Shown one piece after another: positions 17,362 to 25,142 of a stretch of DNA of 38,571 nt (its first letter is position 1; each line of letters opens with the position of its first letter). This DNA comes from Kiritimatiellia bacterium (lineage in GTDB: Bacteria > Verrucomicrobiota > Kiritimatiellia > RFP12 > UBA1067). The stretch covers positions 1-38,571 of the forward strand of contig JAFPUH010000031.1 in assembly GCA_017395505.1 (NCBI GenBank). The letters run 5' to 3'. The position numbers and the translations under genes are program-made. Below the pieces are notes generated by a model, which saw only the letters and a list, made by a program, of their open reading frames with translations, searched no databases and was not told the origin of the DNA.

Positions 17362-17391
17362 ATAATACCATATATGATGCGTGTTGTGCAA
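17362..17391 (-). promoter_or_regulatory. dnaA promoter
   Basis: The minus strand has TTGCAC (complement of 17386-17391), an 18-bp spacer ending in TGG, and TATTAT (complement of 17362-17367). The predicted start, near 17355, gives a leader of about 25 nt carrying AAAGGG. A TTATCAACA 9-mer lies 28 bp further upstream, a possible autoregulatory DnaA site. Confidence 0.75.
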
Positions 17392-17413
17392 AACTTTTAA
17401 TCATCTTATGTCT

Positions 17414-17435
17414 ACATTTTATCAACATAAAATGT
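17414..17435. repeat. AT-rich inverted repeat containing a TTATCAACA box
   Basis: ACATTTTAT (17414-17422) and ATAAAATGT (17427-17435) form a perfect 9-bp inverted repeat with a 4-nt loop, touching the mnmG stop codon. TTATCAACA at 17419-17427 lies across it. It has almost no GC pairs and no T run, so it is a poor terminator; a DnaA site or unwinding element is possible. Confidence 0.45.
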
Positions 17436-19309
17436 TAATAACTTCCACGTTTAATGATTATGGCCAATATAGCGATATCAGAAGGGTTGACTCCAGGTAT
17501 GTGAGATGCTTGAAAAAGGGTTTCCGGCTTGAATTTCTTGAGTTTTTCGCGGCTTTCATAGCGCAGAGCCTTGCACTTGTCATAGTCCAACCAGGAAGGT
17601 ATCTTTAATTTTTCGTCATTTTTTGCCCTTTCGGCGGCCTTTATCTCCTGTTCCACATATGGTGCATAATGACGCATAACGCCTAGTTGTTCCTCAAGTA
17701 TATCTAGTGAGTTATGGTTGCCGTCAAGCAGTGTAGGATTTCTATCGGACAAGACAGCCTGTACAGATTTGCCGCTTACCAAGGCATCACTCAAAACAGT
17801 TGTCAACATTTTGGTTTCTTGTCTATACTCAGGTGAATGTAGGCCAACCTTATCGGCAACATCTGCCAATCTATACCTCGCATTGTCTTGTCGAAGTATA
17901 AGGCGACGTTCAGCGCGGCTGGTGAACATACGATACGGCTCATCAGTTCCCTTGGTGACGAGGTCATCTATCATAACCCCGATATAAGCATCTTGACGAC
18001 TCAATACAACCGGATCTCTATCCAACACCTTAAGTGATGCATTTATCCCTGCCATAATCCCTTGTGCCGCAGCCTCTTCATATCCTGTAGTACCGTTTAC
18101 TTGACCAGCAAAGAAGAGTCCTGAAATGCGCTTGGATTCTAAGGTATGTTTAAGTTCTCTAGCATCTATGCTGTCATATTCGATTGCATACGCATAGGCC
18201 AGAAATTCTGCATCCTCCAATCCAGGGACAGAGTGAATCAACTTCTCCTGAATATCTCTTGGAAGGCTGCAGCTTAGTCCATTAGGATATATCACATTAC
18301 CAGCTGAATCTTCAGGTTCAAGCATCACATGATGCTGATCGGCAGTTGAAAATCGAACAATCTTGTCCTCGATTGAAGGGCAATATCTCACTCCGACACC
18401 TTCAATTGCACCGCCATACAAGGCAGAAGAGGATAAATTGTCACGTATTATTCTGTGAGTTACTGGTGTAGTATGGGTAAGCCAACACGGCAACTCACGG
18501 CCATAAGCGTTGCTTGTTCCACGTGGAACATCATCCCCATATTGACCTGCGAGCGCGTCCATATGAGGTAAACGTTCCATGTGGAACAGTGGCCCGTAGT
18601 GGAATAGCGGACGCGGAGTATCTCCTGATTGTTGCAGACATTTCGAGAAATCGCAAGTCGAAGCCTTTAATCTTGGGGGTGTGCCAGTCTTTAACCTGAT
18701 AAGTTGAAAACCAAGATTCGACAGTGAATCAGACAATCGATTCGCTGGAGGTCGCCCGTCGCCAGCACTTTCTTCTCCGGTCTTTCCGATCCATATCCGC
18801 CCGCGGAGACTTGTGCCGGCTGTTATGATGACGCACTGTGAACGGATATTTCCGCTTATTGATGTCCTGATTCCGTAACATTCTCTGTCTGTGGGGGCAT
18901 TATTACCAGTGACACATCTGGTAAGTATATTGGTTGCTTCATCCTCAAGTACATCAAGATTTGTGCTGCCTGCGACGATTCGTTGCATCCTCTCGGCATA
19001 TTCCTTCTTGGCGCACTGTGCACGAGTTGCCCAGACTGCAGGTCCACGACTCTTGTTGAGTATCTTGGCCTGCAGCGCGCAAGCATCAGCATTGACTCCC
19101 ATTTCGCCGCCTAGGGCATCGATCTCGTAGACAAGGTGACTCTTTGCCAATCCACCTATTGCCGGATTGCATGGCATCTGAGCAATTGCAGATTTCTTTG
19201 ATGACACGAGTAGTGTCTTGATGCCCATTCTTGCTGAGGCAAGAGCGGCTTCGCAACCGGCGTGTCCTCCGCCGACGACAATGACCCCGTATGAATCCGT
19301 GTTGTTCAT
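17435..19309 (-). CDS. mnmG: tRNA uridine-5-carboxymethylaminomethyl modification enzyme MnmG (GidA)
   Basis: This FAD enzyme works with MnmE to make the 5-carboxymethylaminomethyl group on wobble uridine of several tRNAs. The 624-residue protein is full length, with the FAD-binding motif [20 protein letters not shown] at 9-28, the signature [20 protein letters not shown], the conserved Cys in [11 protein letters not shown], and the C-terminal [11 protein letters not shown] region. The start is the ATG at 19309, only 9 nt after a TATAAT box, so the leader is 2-3 nt at most. The gene borders the strand switch at 19.3-19.5 kb; gidA is a classic origin neighbour. It carries two parS-like sites internally. 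Its codon use is more AT-rich than genes beyond 20 kb. Confidence 0.97.
   Translation of the reverse strand: MNNTDSYGVIVVGGGHAGCEAALASARMGIKTLLVSSKKSAIAQMPCNPAIGGLAKSHLVYEIDALGGEMGVNADACALQAKILNKSRGPAVWATRAQCAKKEYAERMQRIVAGSTNLDVLEDEATNILTRCVTGNNAPTDRECYGIRTSISGNIRSQCVIITAGTSLRGRIWIGKTGEESAGDGRPPANRLSDSLSNLGFQLIRLKTGTPPRLKASTCDFSKCLQQSGDTPRPLFHYGPLFHMERLPHMDALAGQYGDDVPRGTSNAYGRELPCWLTHTTPVTHRIIRDNLSSSALYGGAIEGVGVRYCPSIEDKIVRFSTADQHHVMLEPEDSAGNVIYPNGLSCSLPRDIQEKLIHSVPGLEDAEFLAYAYAIEYDSIDARELKHTLESKRISGLFFAGQVNGTTGYEEAAAQGIMAGINASLKVLDRDPVVLSRQDAYIGVMIDDLVTKGTDEPYRMFTSRAERRLILRQDNARYRLADVADKVGLHSPEYRQETKMLTTVLSDALVSGKSVQAVLSDRNPTLLDGNHNSLDILEEQLGVMRHYAPYVEQEIKAAERAKNDEKLKIPSWLDYDKCKALRYESREKLKKFKPETLFQASHIPGVNPSDIAILAIIIKRGSY
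18515..18530. promoter_or_regulatory. parS centromere site (perfect palindrome)
   Basis: TGTTCCACGTGGAACA is a perfect 16-bp palindrome matching the bacterial parS consensus (TGTTYCACGTGRAACA), the ParB loading site for origin segregation. It lies inside mnmG, about 0.8 kb from the strand switch. No parA or parB gene is in the window. Confidence 0.88.
18573..18588. promoter_or_regulatory. Second, degenerate parS-like site
   Basis: CGTTCCATGTGGAACA matches the neighbouring perfect parS at 14 of 16 positions, with changes at position 1 and in the central CACGTG. It lies 58 bp from the first site, centre to centre, still inside mnmG. The mismatch in the core may weaken ParB binding. Confidence 0.55.
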
Positions 19310-19318
19310 ATCGTCCTT

Positions 19319-19348
19319 ATTATAGCATATTATCTACTGGATTGTGAA
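19319..19348 (-). promoter_or_regulatory. mnmG promoter, near-leaderless
   Basis: The minus strand has TTCACA (complement of 19343-19348), an 18-bp spacer and TATGCTATAAT (complement of 19319-19329). Nine bases separate the -10 from the ATG at 19309. The -35 overlaps the DnaA-box-like 9-mer TTGTGAACA, so replication-linked control is possible. Confidence 0.7.
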
Positions 19349-19403
19349 CATAAAAAACACGAACGTTATGCGGCTGAAAAAAAGGAACGGAAAATGCTCA
19401 AAC

Positions 19404-19418
19404 CCCTATAAAATAGGG
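19404..19418. repeat. Perfect hairpin in the strand-switch gap
   Basis: CCCTAT (19404-19409) and ATAGGG (19413-19418) form a perfect 6-bp stem with an AAA loop. It lies mid-gap between two divergent leaderless-type promoters and has no T run, so it is not an obvious terminator. It may be an element of the origin or a protein site. Confidence 0.4.
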
Positions 19419-19499
19419 ACGATCTCGCATTTTGTCCTCCTGTGTCAAGTGGGAAAATGTAAACTCATGTCAACACTTATCAAATACTTATCAACACAA

Positions 19500-19528
19500 G
19501 TGACAAAAGTGCTGATATTTGATATACT
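19500..19528 (+). promoter_or_regulatory. Promoter of the mutase-like gene, leaderless type
   Basis: GTGACA (19500-19505), a 17-bp spacer and TATACT (19523-19528) with a TGA extension form a near-consensus promoter. Seven bases after the -10 comes the GTG start at 19536, so the transcript should begin at the start codon. The -35 abuts the TTATCAACA box. Confidence 0.75.
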
Positions 19529-19535
19529 ACCTAGC

Positions 19536-20393
19536 GTGAAGATATTGTTCTTGTTCATAGATGGCGTAGGAATACGCGAAAAGGCGGCCGACAATCCGGT
19601 GAATCCCGAGGTTTGCCCGACGCTTTGGCGTCTCATAACGGAACACTCGAAGAACATCGATTCATGCCTTGGCGTTGAAGGTCTGCCGCAATCCGCGACC
19701 GGCCAGGCGACGATGTTCACAGGGGTAAACTGTCCTCAGGCCGTCGGCAAGCACTGCGAGGGCTTTCCGAGCCCTGCGTTGCGCCATATAATAGAGGAAA
19801 ACAATCTTTTCCTTCAGTTGAAGAAGCGCGGCAAACGGATCCGCTTTGCGGACGCCTATCTTGTGGAGTCGCCCGAAGACCTTTCCTCGCGCCGCTTCAA
19901 GTCCGTCACAACAGTAATGGCGCTGACCGCACCCGAGACGATATCTACCATCGACGACCTCACTAAAGATACTGCCGTGATGCAGGACATCACGCGCGAG
20001 ACGATACAGGATCGCTATCCCGAAATCCCCGTCATAACTCCCGAGCGCGCGGCCGAGCATCTCTTCGGCGTCGCCCTCAAGAACGACTTCACGCTTTACG
20101 AGTTCTTCCAGACCGACGTGTCGGGGCACTCCCTCGATTATGCGCGCGCTTGCATCGTGTTGCGCACCTACGACAAGTTCCTCGCCTCGCTCGTAAGATA
20201 TACCTACACTGCCGGCATAACCCTTGTCGCCACTTCCGACCACGGCAACGTCGAGGCGATGTCCGAGCGCGGCCATACGCGCAACCCCGTGCCGTTCATA
20301 GCGTTCGGTCCGAAGGAGGCGCAGATACGCGAGCGAGTGAACTCCCTCGTCGATGTCACTCCGGCGTTGCTTGCGGCTTTCGATACTTTATGA
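19536..20393 (+). CDS. Alkaline-phosphatase-superfamily metalloenzyme (mutase-like)
   Basis: This 285-residue protein belongs to the binuclear-metal family of cofactor-independent phosphoglycerate mutase and phosphopentomutase. Visible metal or active-site motifs are FLFIDGVG (Asp9), SATGQATMFTG (Ser53/Thr55, the likely phosphorylated residue; the SEVGH of true iPGM is absent), QTDVSGHSLDYA, TSDHGNVEA and GHTRNPVPF. It is about half the size of iPGM (about 510 aa), lacking the large inserted transferase domain, so it is better called a compact metalloenzyme of unknown substrate. The GTG at 19536 was chosen because homologues begin right at this strand and a promoter ends 7 nt upstream. The stop codon lies within the next promoter. 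Confidence 0.8.
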   Translation: MKILFLFIDGVGIREKAADNPVNPEVCPTLWRLITEHSKNIDSCLGVEGLPQSATGQATMFTGVNCPQAVGKHCEGFPSPALRHIIEENNLFLQLKKRGKRIRFADAYLVESPEDLSSRRFKSVTTVMALTAPETISTIDDLTKDTAVMQDITRETIQDRYPEIPVITPERAAEHLFGVALKNDFTLYEFFQTDVSGHSLDYARACIVLRTYDKFLASLVRYTYTAGITLVATSDHGNVEAMSERGHTRNPVPFIAFGPKEAQIRERVNSLVDVTPALLAAFDTL

Positions 20394-20399
20394 TACAAT
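20371..20399 (+). promoter_or_regulatory. Promoter of the ROK-kinase-mnmE operon
   Basis: TTGCGG (20371-20376), a 17-bp spacer and TACAAT (20394-20399) preceded by TGA make an extended -10 promoter. The TGA extension is itself the stop codon of the preceding gene (20391-20393). The predicted start near 20406 gives a leader of about 47 nt with an AAGGAG ribosome site. Confidence 0.7.
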
Positions 20400-20452
20400 T
20401 TACATACAGTGTGAAATACATAAACCAACACCTATAACAAGGAGAAGACGTC

Positions 20453-21898
20453 ATGGCATGCTCATGCAGCAAGAAAAGCAAATGTAACACCGAGTTCGTC
20501 GCCCCGATGAGCGCGCTCTGGGAAATCTACGACGGTATCGGCGCAAAGGCCGACGTCGTGGCGATTGCGTGGGAACGCGAGGACGGCAAGGTCTTCCGCT
20601 ACGATCTCCCGATTCCGCAGCGTCTCGACCCGCAGGCCGCCAAGAAGGTAAGCTATGTCGTCGACAGGATCGCCAAGTTCATCGTCTGGTCCGCCGGCGG
20701 CTGGAAGCTCTACCTCGCCGGTCCTGACGCCGTCGTCCAGCCCGTCGCCAAGGCCTACACGAAGAAGGGCTCGCGCAAGTTCGACTACGGCTTCTTCTCC
20801 GATCTCTACGGCCGCCCTGTCGAGGCCGTCGTCGTTCCTCTCAAGAAGATGCCCGAGATGAACGAGACGCTCACGAAGGTGAAGACCGTCGCCGACGGCT
20901 GCCGTATCGGCTTCGACCTCGGCGCGAGCGACTTCAAGATCTCCGCGCTCAATGAGGGCAAGGTCGTGTTCTCCAAGGAGTTCCCCTGGGATCCCCGCAA
21001 CAACCCCGACCCCGAGTACCACTACTCGCTGCTCACCGCCGGCCTCAAGGAGGCCGCCGCGACCCTGCCCCGCGTCGACGCCATCGGCGGCTCGACCGCC
21101 GGTACCCTCGTCGGCAAGAAGATGGGCGTCGCCTCGCTCTTCCGCGCGATCAAGGAGAAGAACCCCGACAAGTATCCCGTCGCGCAGGACATGTTCTTCC
21201 GCGTCGAGAGGGATTGGGGCGTTCCGTTTGAGATCTACAACGACGGTGACGTCTCCGCCCTCGCCGGAATGATCACGATGGGCAAGAAGGGCATCCTCGG
21301 CGTAGCGATGGGTTCCTCCGAGGCCGTCGGCTACATCGACCAGTCCGGCGCGCTCACGGGCCGCATCACCGAGCTCGCGTTCGCCCCTGTCGACTTCAAC
21401 CCGAACGCTCCCCGCTGCGAGTGGTCCGGTGACGCCGGCGTCGGCGCGATGGCGTTCTCGCAGCAGGCCGTCAACTGGCTCGCCGAGAAGTTCGGCTTCG
21501 AGTTCCCGGCCGAGATGAAGCTGCCCGAGCGCCTCAAGGTCGTCCAGGCCGCGATGGAGAAGGGCGACCAGCGCGCCCTCAAGGTCTACATCCAGATCGG
21601 CCGCTTCCTCGCCCACGCGATTCCGTGGTACAACGAGTTCTACGACTACTCGTCGATGATGCTCCTCGGCCGCGTGACCTCCGGTCTTGGCGGCGACGTC
21701 ATCCTCGAGACTGCTCAGACGATGCTCAAGGACGTCTATCCCGAGTGGGCCGAGAAGATCGAGCTCTTCGTCCCGGATGAACACTTCCGCCGCCTCGGCC
21801 AGTCGGTCGCGGCCGCGCAGATCCCCGTGATCAAGAAGGCGCCTGCGAAGAAGGCCCCCGCCAAGAAGGCCTCCTGCAAGAAAGGCTGCAAGAAGTAA
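20453..21898 (+). CDS. ROK-like ASKHA-fold protein with Cys/Lys-rich ends
   Basis: This 481-residue cytoplasmic protein has ASKHA sugar-kinase features: phosphate-1 loop GFDLGASDFKI (153-163), GGSTAGTLVGKK (212-223), NDGDVSALAG (263-272), phosphate-2 loop GVAMGSSEAVGYI (283-295) and adenosine-type GRVTSGLGGDVIL. The family is closest to ROK, but the usual ROK zinc motif is not seen. Both ends are odd: MACSCSKKSKC at the start, and a histone-H1-like tail from about residue 460 (KKAPAKKAPAKKASCKKGCKK). The ATG at 20453 has AAGGAG upstream. A NahK-like kinase follows after 1 nt, suggesting sugar salvage, though substrate and activity are not proven. Confidence 0.75.
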   Translation: MACSCSKKSKCNTEFVAPMSALWEIYDGIGAKADVVAIAWEREDGKVFRYDLPIPQRLDPQAAKKVSYVVDRIAKFIVWSAGGWKLYLAGPDAVVQPVAKAYTKKGSRKFDYGFFSDLYGRPVEAVVVPLKKMPEMNETLTKVKTVADGCRIGFDLGASDFKISALNEGKVVFSKEFPWDPRNNPDPEYHYSLLTAGLKEAAATLPRVDAIGGSTAGTLVGKKMGVASLFRAIKEKNPDKYPVAQDMFFRVERDWGVPFEIYNDGDVSALAGMITMGKKGILGVAMGSSEAVGYIDQSGALTGRITELAFAPVDFNPNAPRCEWSGDAGVGAMAFSQQAVNWLAEKFGFEFPAEMKLPERLKVVQAAMEKGDQRALKVYIQIGRFLAHAIPWYNEFYDYSSMMLLGRVTSGLGGDVILETAQTMLKDVYPEWAEKIELFVPDEHFRRLGQSVAAAQIPVIKKAPAKKAPAKKASCKKGCKK

Positions 21899-21899
21899 T

Positions 21900-22934
21900 A
21901 TGAGCAACCGCGAATACACCAAGGAGCAGCTTGATGCGGCCCTCGCTTCGATGGGCGTGACGGACCAGACGGACGTCTCGCGCTACGGCTCGGGCCACAT
22001 CAACGACACCTTCAAGGTCGAGACGAAGTCGGGGACGCGCTACATTCTGCAGCGCGTCAACACCGACATCTTCCCGCCCGAGATGCTGAAGGACAACGTA
22101 CTCCGCGTGACGGAGCACCTCGCGAAGAAGGGCGTGAAGTCCCTCGTCGTCAAGGGCTACGCGAATCCGTGGCGCCTCTATGCGTTCCTCGAGGGCTACA
22201 CCTCGACGGACCTCGTGACGAACCCGGCCCAGGCCGAGCTCGTCGCCGGCGCGTTCGCCAAGTTCCAGAACGACCTGGCCGACCTGCCTCCTCCGCGTCT
22301 CGGCGAGATTATCCCGAAGTTCCACAACACGGTCGACCGCTTGCGCCTCCTCGACGAGGCCGCAGCCGCCGACGTGAAGGGGCGAAAGGCGTCCGTCGCC
22401 GCGGAGCTCGCGTTCGTCGAGGCCCGCCGCGAAGAGGCCGCCAAGATCGTGACGATGATGGAGCGCGGCGAGATACCCGAGCGCATCACCCACAACGACA
22501 CGAAGATCAACAACGTGATGCTCGCGCCCGACGGCACCAATGTCGTGATCGATCTCGATACGACGATGCCCGGCTCGGCCCTCTACGACTTCGGCGACAT
22601 GGTCCGTACCTCGTCCGCCGCCGCCGCAGAGGACGAGAAGGACCTCTCGAAGGTCTACTCCAAGAAGGAGTACTTCGAGGCGCTCGTCAAGGGCTACCTC
22701 GCCCAGGCGAAGTTCCTGACCGACGCCGAGAAGGCGAACCTCGCGTTCGCCGGCCGCCTCATCACGCTGACGATCGGCATCCGCTTCCTTACGGACTACC
22801 TTGCCGGCGACACCTACTTCCGCACGGCCTACGAGGACCACAACCTCGTCCGCTGCCGTACGCAGTTCAAGATGGTGCAGTCGATGGAGGAGCAGTCCGC
22901 CGAGTACGAAGCCATCGTCAAGAAGTATTCGTGA
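21900..22934 (+). CDS. NahK-like N-acetylhexosamine 1-kinase family protein (APH fold)
   Basis: This 344-residue phosphotransferase belongs to the aminoglycoside-phosphotransferase fold. The catalytic loop [11 protein letters not shown] (198-208, Asp200 as base) and metal motif [18 protein letters not shown] (216-233) match the group that includes bifidobacterial N-acetylhexosamine 1-kinase more than drug-resistance kinases. The nucleotide-binding region has [11 protein letters not shown] (30-40) and YILQRVN. A likely role is ATP-dependent phosphorylation of an amino sugar freed from glycans. The ATG at 21900 comes 1 nt after the previous stop with only a weak ribosome site, so it is probably coupled; its stop overlaps the mnmE GTG start (GTGA). 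Confidence 0.8.
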   Translation: MSNREYTKEQLDAALASMGVTDQTDVSRYGSGHINDTFKVETKSGTRYILQRVNTDIFPPEMLKDNVLRVTEHLAKKGVKSLVVKGYANPWRLYAFLEGYTSTDLVTNPAQAELVAGAFAKFQNDLADLPPPRLGEIIPKFHNTVDRLRLLDEAAAADVKGRKASVAAELAFVEARREEAAKIVTMMERGEIPERITHNDTKINNVMLAPDGTNVVIDLDTTMPGSALYDFGDMVRTSSAAAAEDEKDLSKVYSKKEYFEALVKGYLAQAKFLTDAEKANLAFAGRLITLTIGIRFLTDYLAGDTYFRTAYEDHNLVRCRTQFKMVQSMEEQSAEYEAIVKKYS

Positions 22935-24190
22935 TCGAGGAATCTCGCACGATAGCTGCGATCGCCACGGCCCCCGGAAGGGGAGCGGTGGCGATCGTTC
23001 GCGTCTCGGGTCCCGACGCGTTCGCCGTCGCCGAGCGGCTGACTGGCGCGCCGCCGCAGCCAGGCCGCATCGCCCTCAGGACTCTCTCGCTGGACGGCGC
23101 GATACTCGACAGGTGCGTCGTCCTCGCGTTCGCATCGCCGCGCAGCTACACTGGCGAGGATGTCGTAGAGTTCCAGTGCCACGGCGGATCGGTTGCGCCC
23201 CGCCGCATACTTGAGGCCTGCTTCTCCGCCGGCGCCCGCCTCGCCCGTCGCGGCGAGTTCACCGAGCGCGCGTTCCTCAACGGACGAATGGACCTCAGCG
23301 AGGCCGAGGGCGTCATCGAGCTGGTCGACGCGAAGACCGATCGCGCAGCCGACGACGCCATCTCCCGCCAGGGTGGCTCCGCCGCAAAGGCGTATCGCGG
23401 CCTCTACGACAAGGTTCTCCGCCTCTCTTCGACCCTCGAGCACGCGCTTGATGTCGACGAGTCCGACCTGCCGCCGTCGTTTCTAGACGATGCGGCCTCC
23501 GAAGCCGCCGCCGCAAAAGATGGAATAGAACACGCGCTCGCTCGCGCGCACGAGGGACGCATTCTCCGCGACGGAGCCCTCGTCGTTCTCGCCGGACCCC
23601 CCAACGCCGGCAAGTCGTCGCTCATGAACGCGCTTCTCGGCACCAGCCGCGCAATCGTCTCGGCGACACCCGGCACCACGCGCGACTCGATCGAGGAGTG
23701 GCTCGACATCGGCGGGTGGCCCGTTCGCCTCGTCGACACGGCTGGCCTCCGCGGAACCTCCGACGACATCGAGGCCGAAGGCGTGCGCCGCGCCGAGGCC
23801 CTCATCGCCAATGCCGATGTCGTTCTCGCGCTCGACTGCGAAATCGACGGGGCGCTGCGAGTCCACTCCAAGTGCGACATGGTCCGCGAACCCGGCGCGC
23901 TAAACGTTTCGTCCGTCACAGGCGAGGGCCTCGCCGATCTGAAGGCCGCGCTTGTCGAGCGCCTCACAAGCCTGAGCGCCGCCTTCGACGAAGATTCGCC
24001 GACTCCCAGCGCCCGCGAAAAGTCGCTGCTCGCCGAAGCCCGCAGCGCGCTCTCGGGTCCCATGGACGACATCGTGCTTGCCGCCAACTCCGTCCGCAGC
24101 GCGGCCGACGCGCTCGCGAGGCTCGTCGGCGCGACATACTCCGAAGATCTCCTCGACTCGATCTTTTCGCGCTTCTGCGTGGGCAAGTGA
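22931..24190 (+). CDS. mnmE: tRNA modification GTPase MnmE (TrmE)
   Basis: This is the GTPase partner of MnmG in wobble-uridine modification. The 419-residue protein starts [19 protein letters not shown] from a GTG at 22931 that overlaps the previous stop (GTGA). It has the tetrahydrofolate-binding N-domain, G1 GPPNAGKSS (about 222-230), [10 protein letters not shown]3 DTAGLR (about 269) and the invariant C-terminal FCVGK. The G4 motif is SKCD instead of NKxD, and comes about 44 residues after G3 where E. coli has about 65, so the G domain is shortened. The total is about 35 residues below the E. coli length. Its partner gene mnmG lies on the other side of the strand switch. Confidence 0.95.
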   Translation: MIEESRTIAAIATAPGRGAVAIVRVSGPDAFAVAERLTGAPPQPGRIALRTLSLDGAILDRCVVLAFASPRSYTGEDVVEFQCHGGSVAPRRILEACFSAGARLARRGEFTERAFLNGRMDLSEAEGVIELVDAKTDRAADDAISRQGGSAAKAYRGLYDKVLRLSSTLEHALDVDESDLPPSFLDDAASEAAAAKDGIEHALARAHEGRILRDGALVVLAGPPNAGKSSLMNALLGTSRAIVSATPGTTRDSIEEWLDIGGWPVRLVDTAGLRGTSDDIEAEGVRRAEALIANADVVLALDCEIDGALRVHSKCDMVREPGALNVSSVTGEGLADLKAALVERLTSLSAAFDEDSPTPSAREKSLLAEARSALSGPMDDIVLAANSVRSAADALARLVGATYSEDLLDSIFSRFCVGK

Positions 24191-24203
24191 TTTATGGTAT
24201 AAT
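24175..24203 (+). promoter_or_regulatory. IIA-CBS promoter, leaderless type
   Basis: TATGGTATAAT at 24193-24203 is a perfect extended -10, with CTGCGT (24175-24180) as a partial -35 at 17 bp. It begins 3 nt after the mnmE stop. The GTG at 24210 lies at the predicted transcription start. Confidence 0.8.
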
Positions 24204-24209
24204 TCAATC

Positions 24210-25136
24210 GTGAAAAAGAACGCAGACATTCGGCTGACGTCGTTCTTCGGCGTCGGCGACGTTATGCCGCATTGCGGCGAGCTCTCGCGCGACGAGATCG
24301 TGCGGCGCCTCGTCGAGGGCATATACCGCACAGGGCGCGTGCCGCCTACCGGAATCGAAGAGACGACCGCCGCCGTGTTGAAGCGCGAAGCCGCCGGCTC
24401 GACGGTGATAATGGATGGGCTCGCCCTGCCGCACGCCCGAATCGAGGGGCTTGTCGAGCCTCGCATAGCGATCGCGACGAGCGAGCGCGGCATCGTTTGG
24501 CCCGGCGAAGACTCACCCGTGCATGTGGCGTTGCTGCTGCTGATCCCGCGCGACAAGCCGGCCCTATACCTTCAGATACTCCGCGCGCTCACGACAGCGC
24601 TGAAGGACGACGCGACGCTCCGCACCGTCGCCGCGATGACCAACGCCGGCGACATCTTCCGCTTCTTCGAGAGCGGCAAGGCCTATCTGCCGCGCTACAT
24701 AACGGCGGCCGACATAATGACGCGCGACTTCCTTACTCTGCGCGACACCGATACCCTGCAGGCCTGCGTCGACACCTTCATCGAAAACCACGTCAGCGAG
24801 ATCGCCGTGCTTGACCGCGACGGCGACCTTAAGGGCGTCGTCCGCGCGGGCGAGCTGCTTCGCGTCTGCCTGCCGGAATACCTGCTCTGGATGAGCGACC
24901 TTACGCCCATCGCCAACTTCGAGCCGTTCGCGCAGGTTCTCGAGAACGAGCGCCGCACATGGCTCAGCGAGATACTCGTGAAGGAGTTCCCAGTGGTGAC
25001 GCCCGACACCCCGGCGATCCAGGTCGCCGGCGAGATGACCCGCTTCAAGAGCTCCAAGTGCTACGTGCGCGAAGGCGGCAAGCTTGTCGGCGTCGTGCGC
25101 CTGCCGCGTTTCCTCAACAAGATATTCAGGGAGTAG
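24210..25136 (+). CDS. PTS IIA domain fused to a CBS-domain pair
   Basis: This 308-residue cytoplasmic protein joins a fructose/nitrogen-type EIIA domain (about 10-155; GLALPHARIEG with His75 as the expected phosphorylation site) to two CBS motifs. CBS1 is about 160-215 (ADIMTRDFLTLRDTDTLQAC, HVSEIAVLDRDGDLKGVV). CBS2 is about 253-305 (FPVVTPDTPAIQVAGEM, GKLVGVVRLPRF). CBS pairs bind adenosine nucleotides, so it could combine PTS and energy signals. No sugar permease is near; a transporter of the SLC13/NhaD kind starts 6 nt downstream, and I infer that this protein regulates it. The GTG start was chosen because it sits at the predicted transcription start; the first in-frame ATG is residue 19. 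Confidence 0.85.
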   Translation: MKKNADIRLTSFFGVGDVMPHCGELSRDEIVRRLVEGIYRTGRVPPTGIEETTAAVLKREAAGSTVIMDGLALPHARIEGLVEPRIAIATSERGIVWPGEDSPVHVALLLLIPRDKPALYLQILRALTTALKDDATLRTVAAMTNAGDIFRFFESGKAYLPRYITAADIMTRDFLTLRDTDTLQACVDTFIENHVSEIAVLDRDGDLKGVVRAGELLRVCLPEYLLWMSDLTPIANFEPFAQVLENERRTWLSEILVKEFPVVTPDTPAIQVAGEMTRFKSSKCYVREGGKLVGVVRLPRFLNKIFRE

Positions 25137-25142
25137 CCGACG

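Larger units (their letters stand above)
19310..19535. other. Candidate replication origin at the strand switch
   Basis: This 226-bp AT-rich gap separates divergent mnmG and the mutase-like gene, and is where all gene orientation in the window reverses. It contains TTGTGAACA (19342-19350), TTATCAAAT (19477-19485), TTATCAACA (19488-19496) and a perfect hairpin CCCTAT-AAA-ATAGGG (19404-19418), plus the two divergent promoters. Position next to gidA/mnmG, with parS, dnaA and dnaN nearby, suits oriC. The number of boxes here is small, so the core could instead lie at one of the other box-bearing gaps. Confidence 0.6.

Noticed and set aside
19344..19535. Longer N-terminus for the mutase-like protein from ATG at 19344 or 19468
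   Set aside because: The extra residues are not like the family, which begins at ILFLFIDG. They would also place the coding start upstream of a near-consensus promoter.
20462..21922. 486-codon minus-strand open frame opposite the ROK-like gene
   Set aside because: It is a shadow of GC-rich codon use; the plus frame has clear ASKHA motifs and a ribosome site.
21900..22934. Antibiotic-resistance aminoglycoside kinase
   Set aside because: The fold is shared, but HNDTKINN and IDLDTTMPG match sugar-kinase (NahK-like) members, and the operon context is housekeeping.
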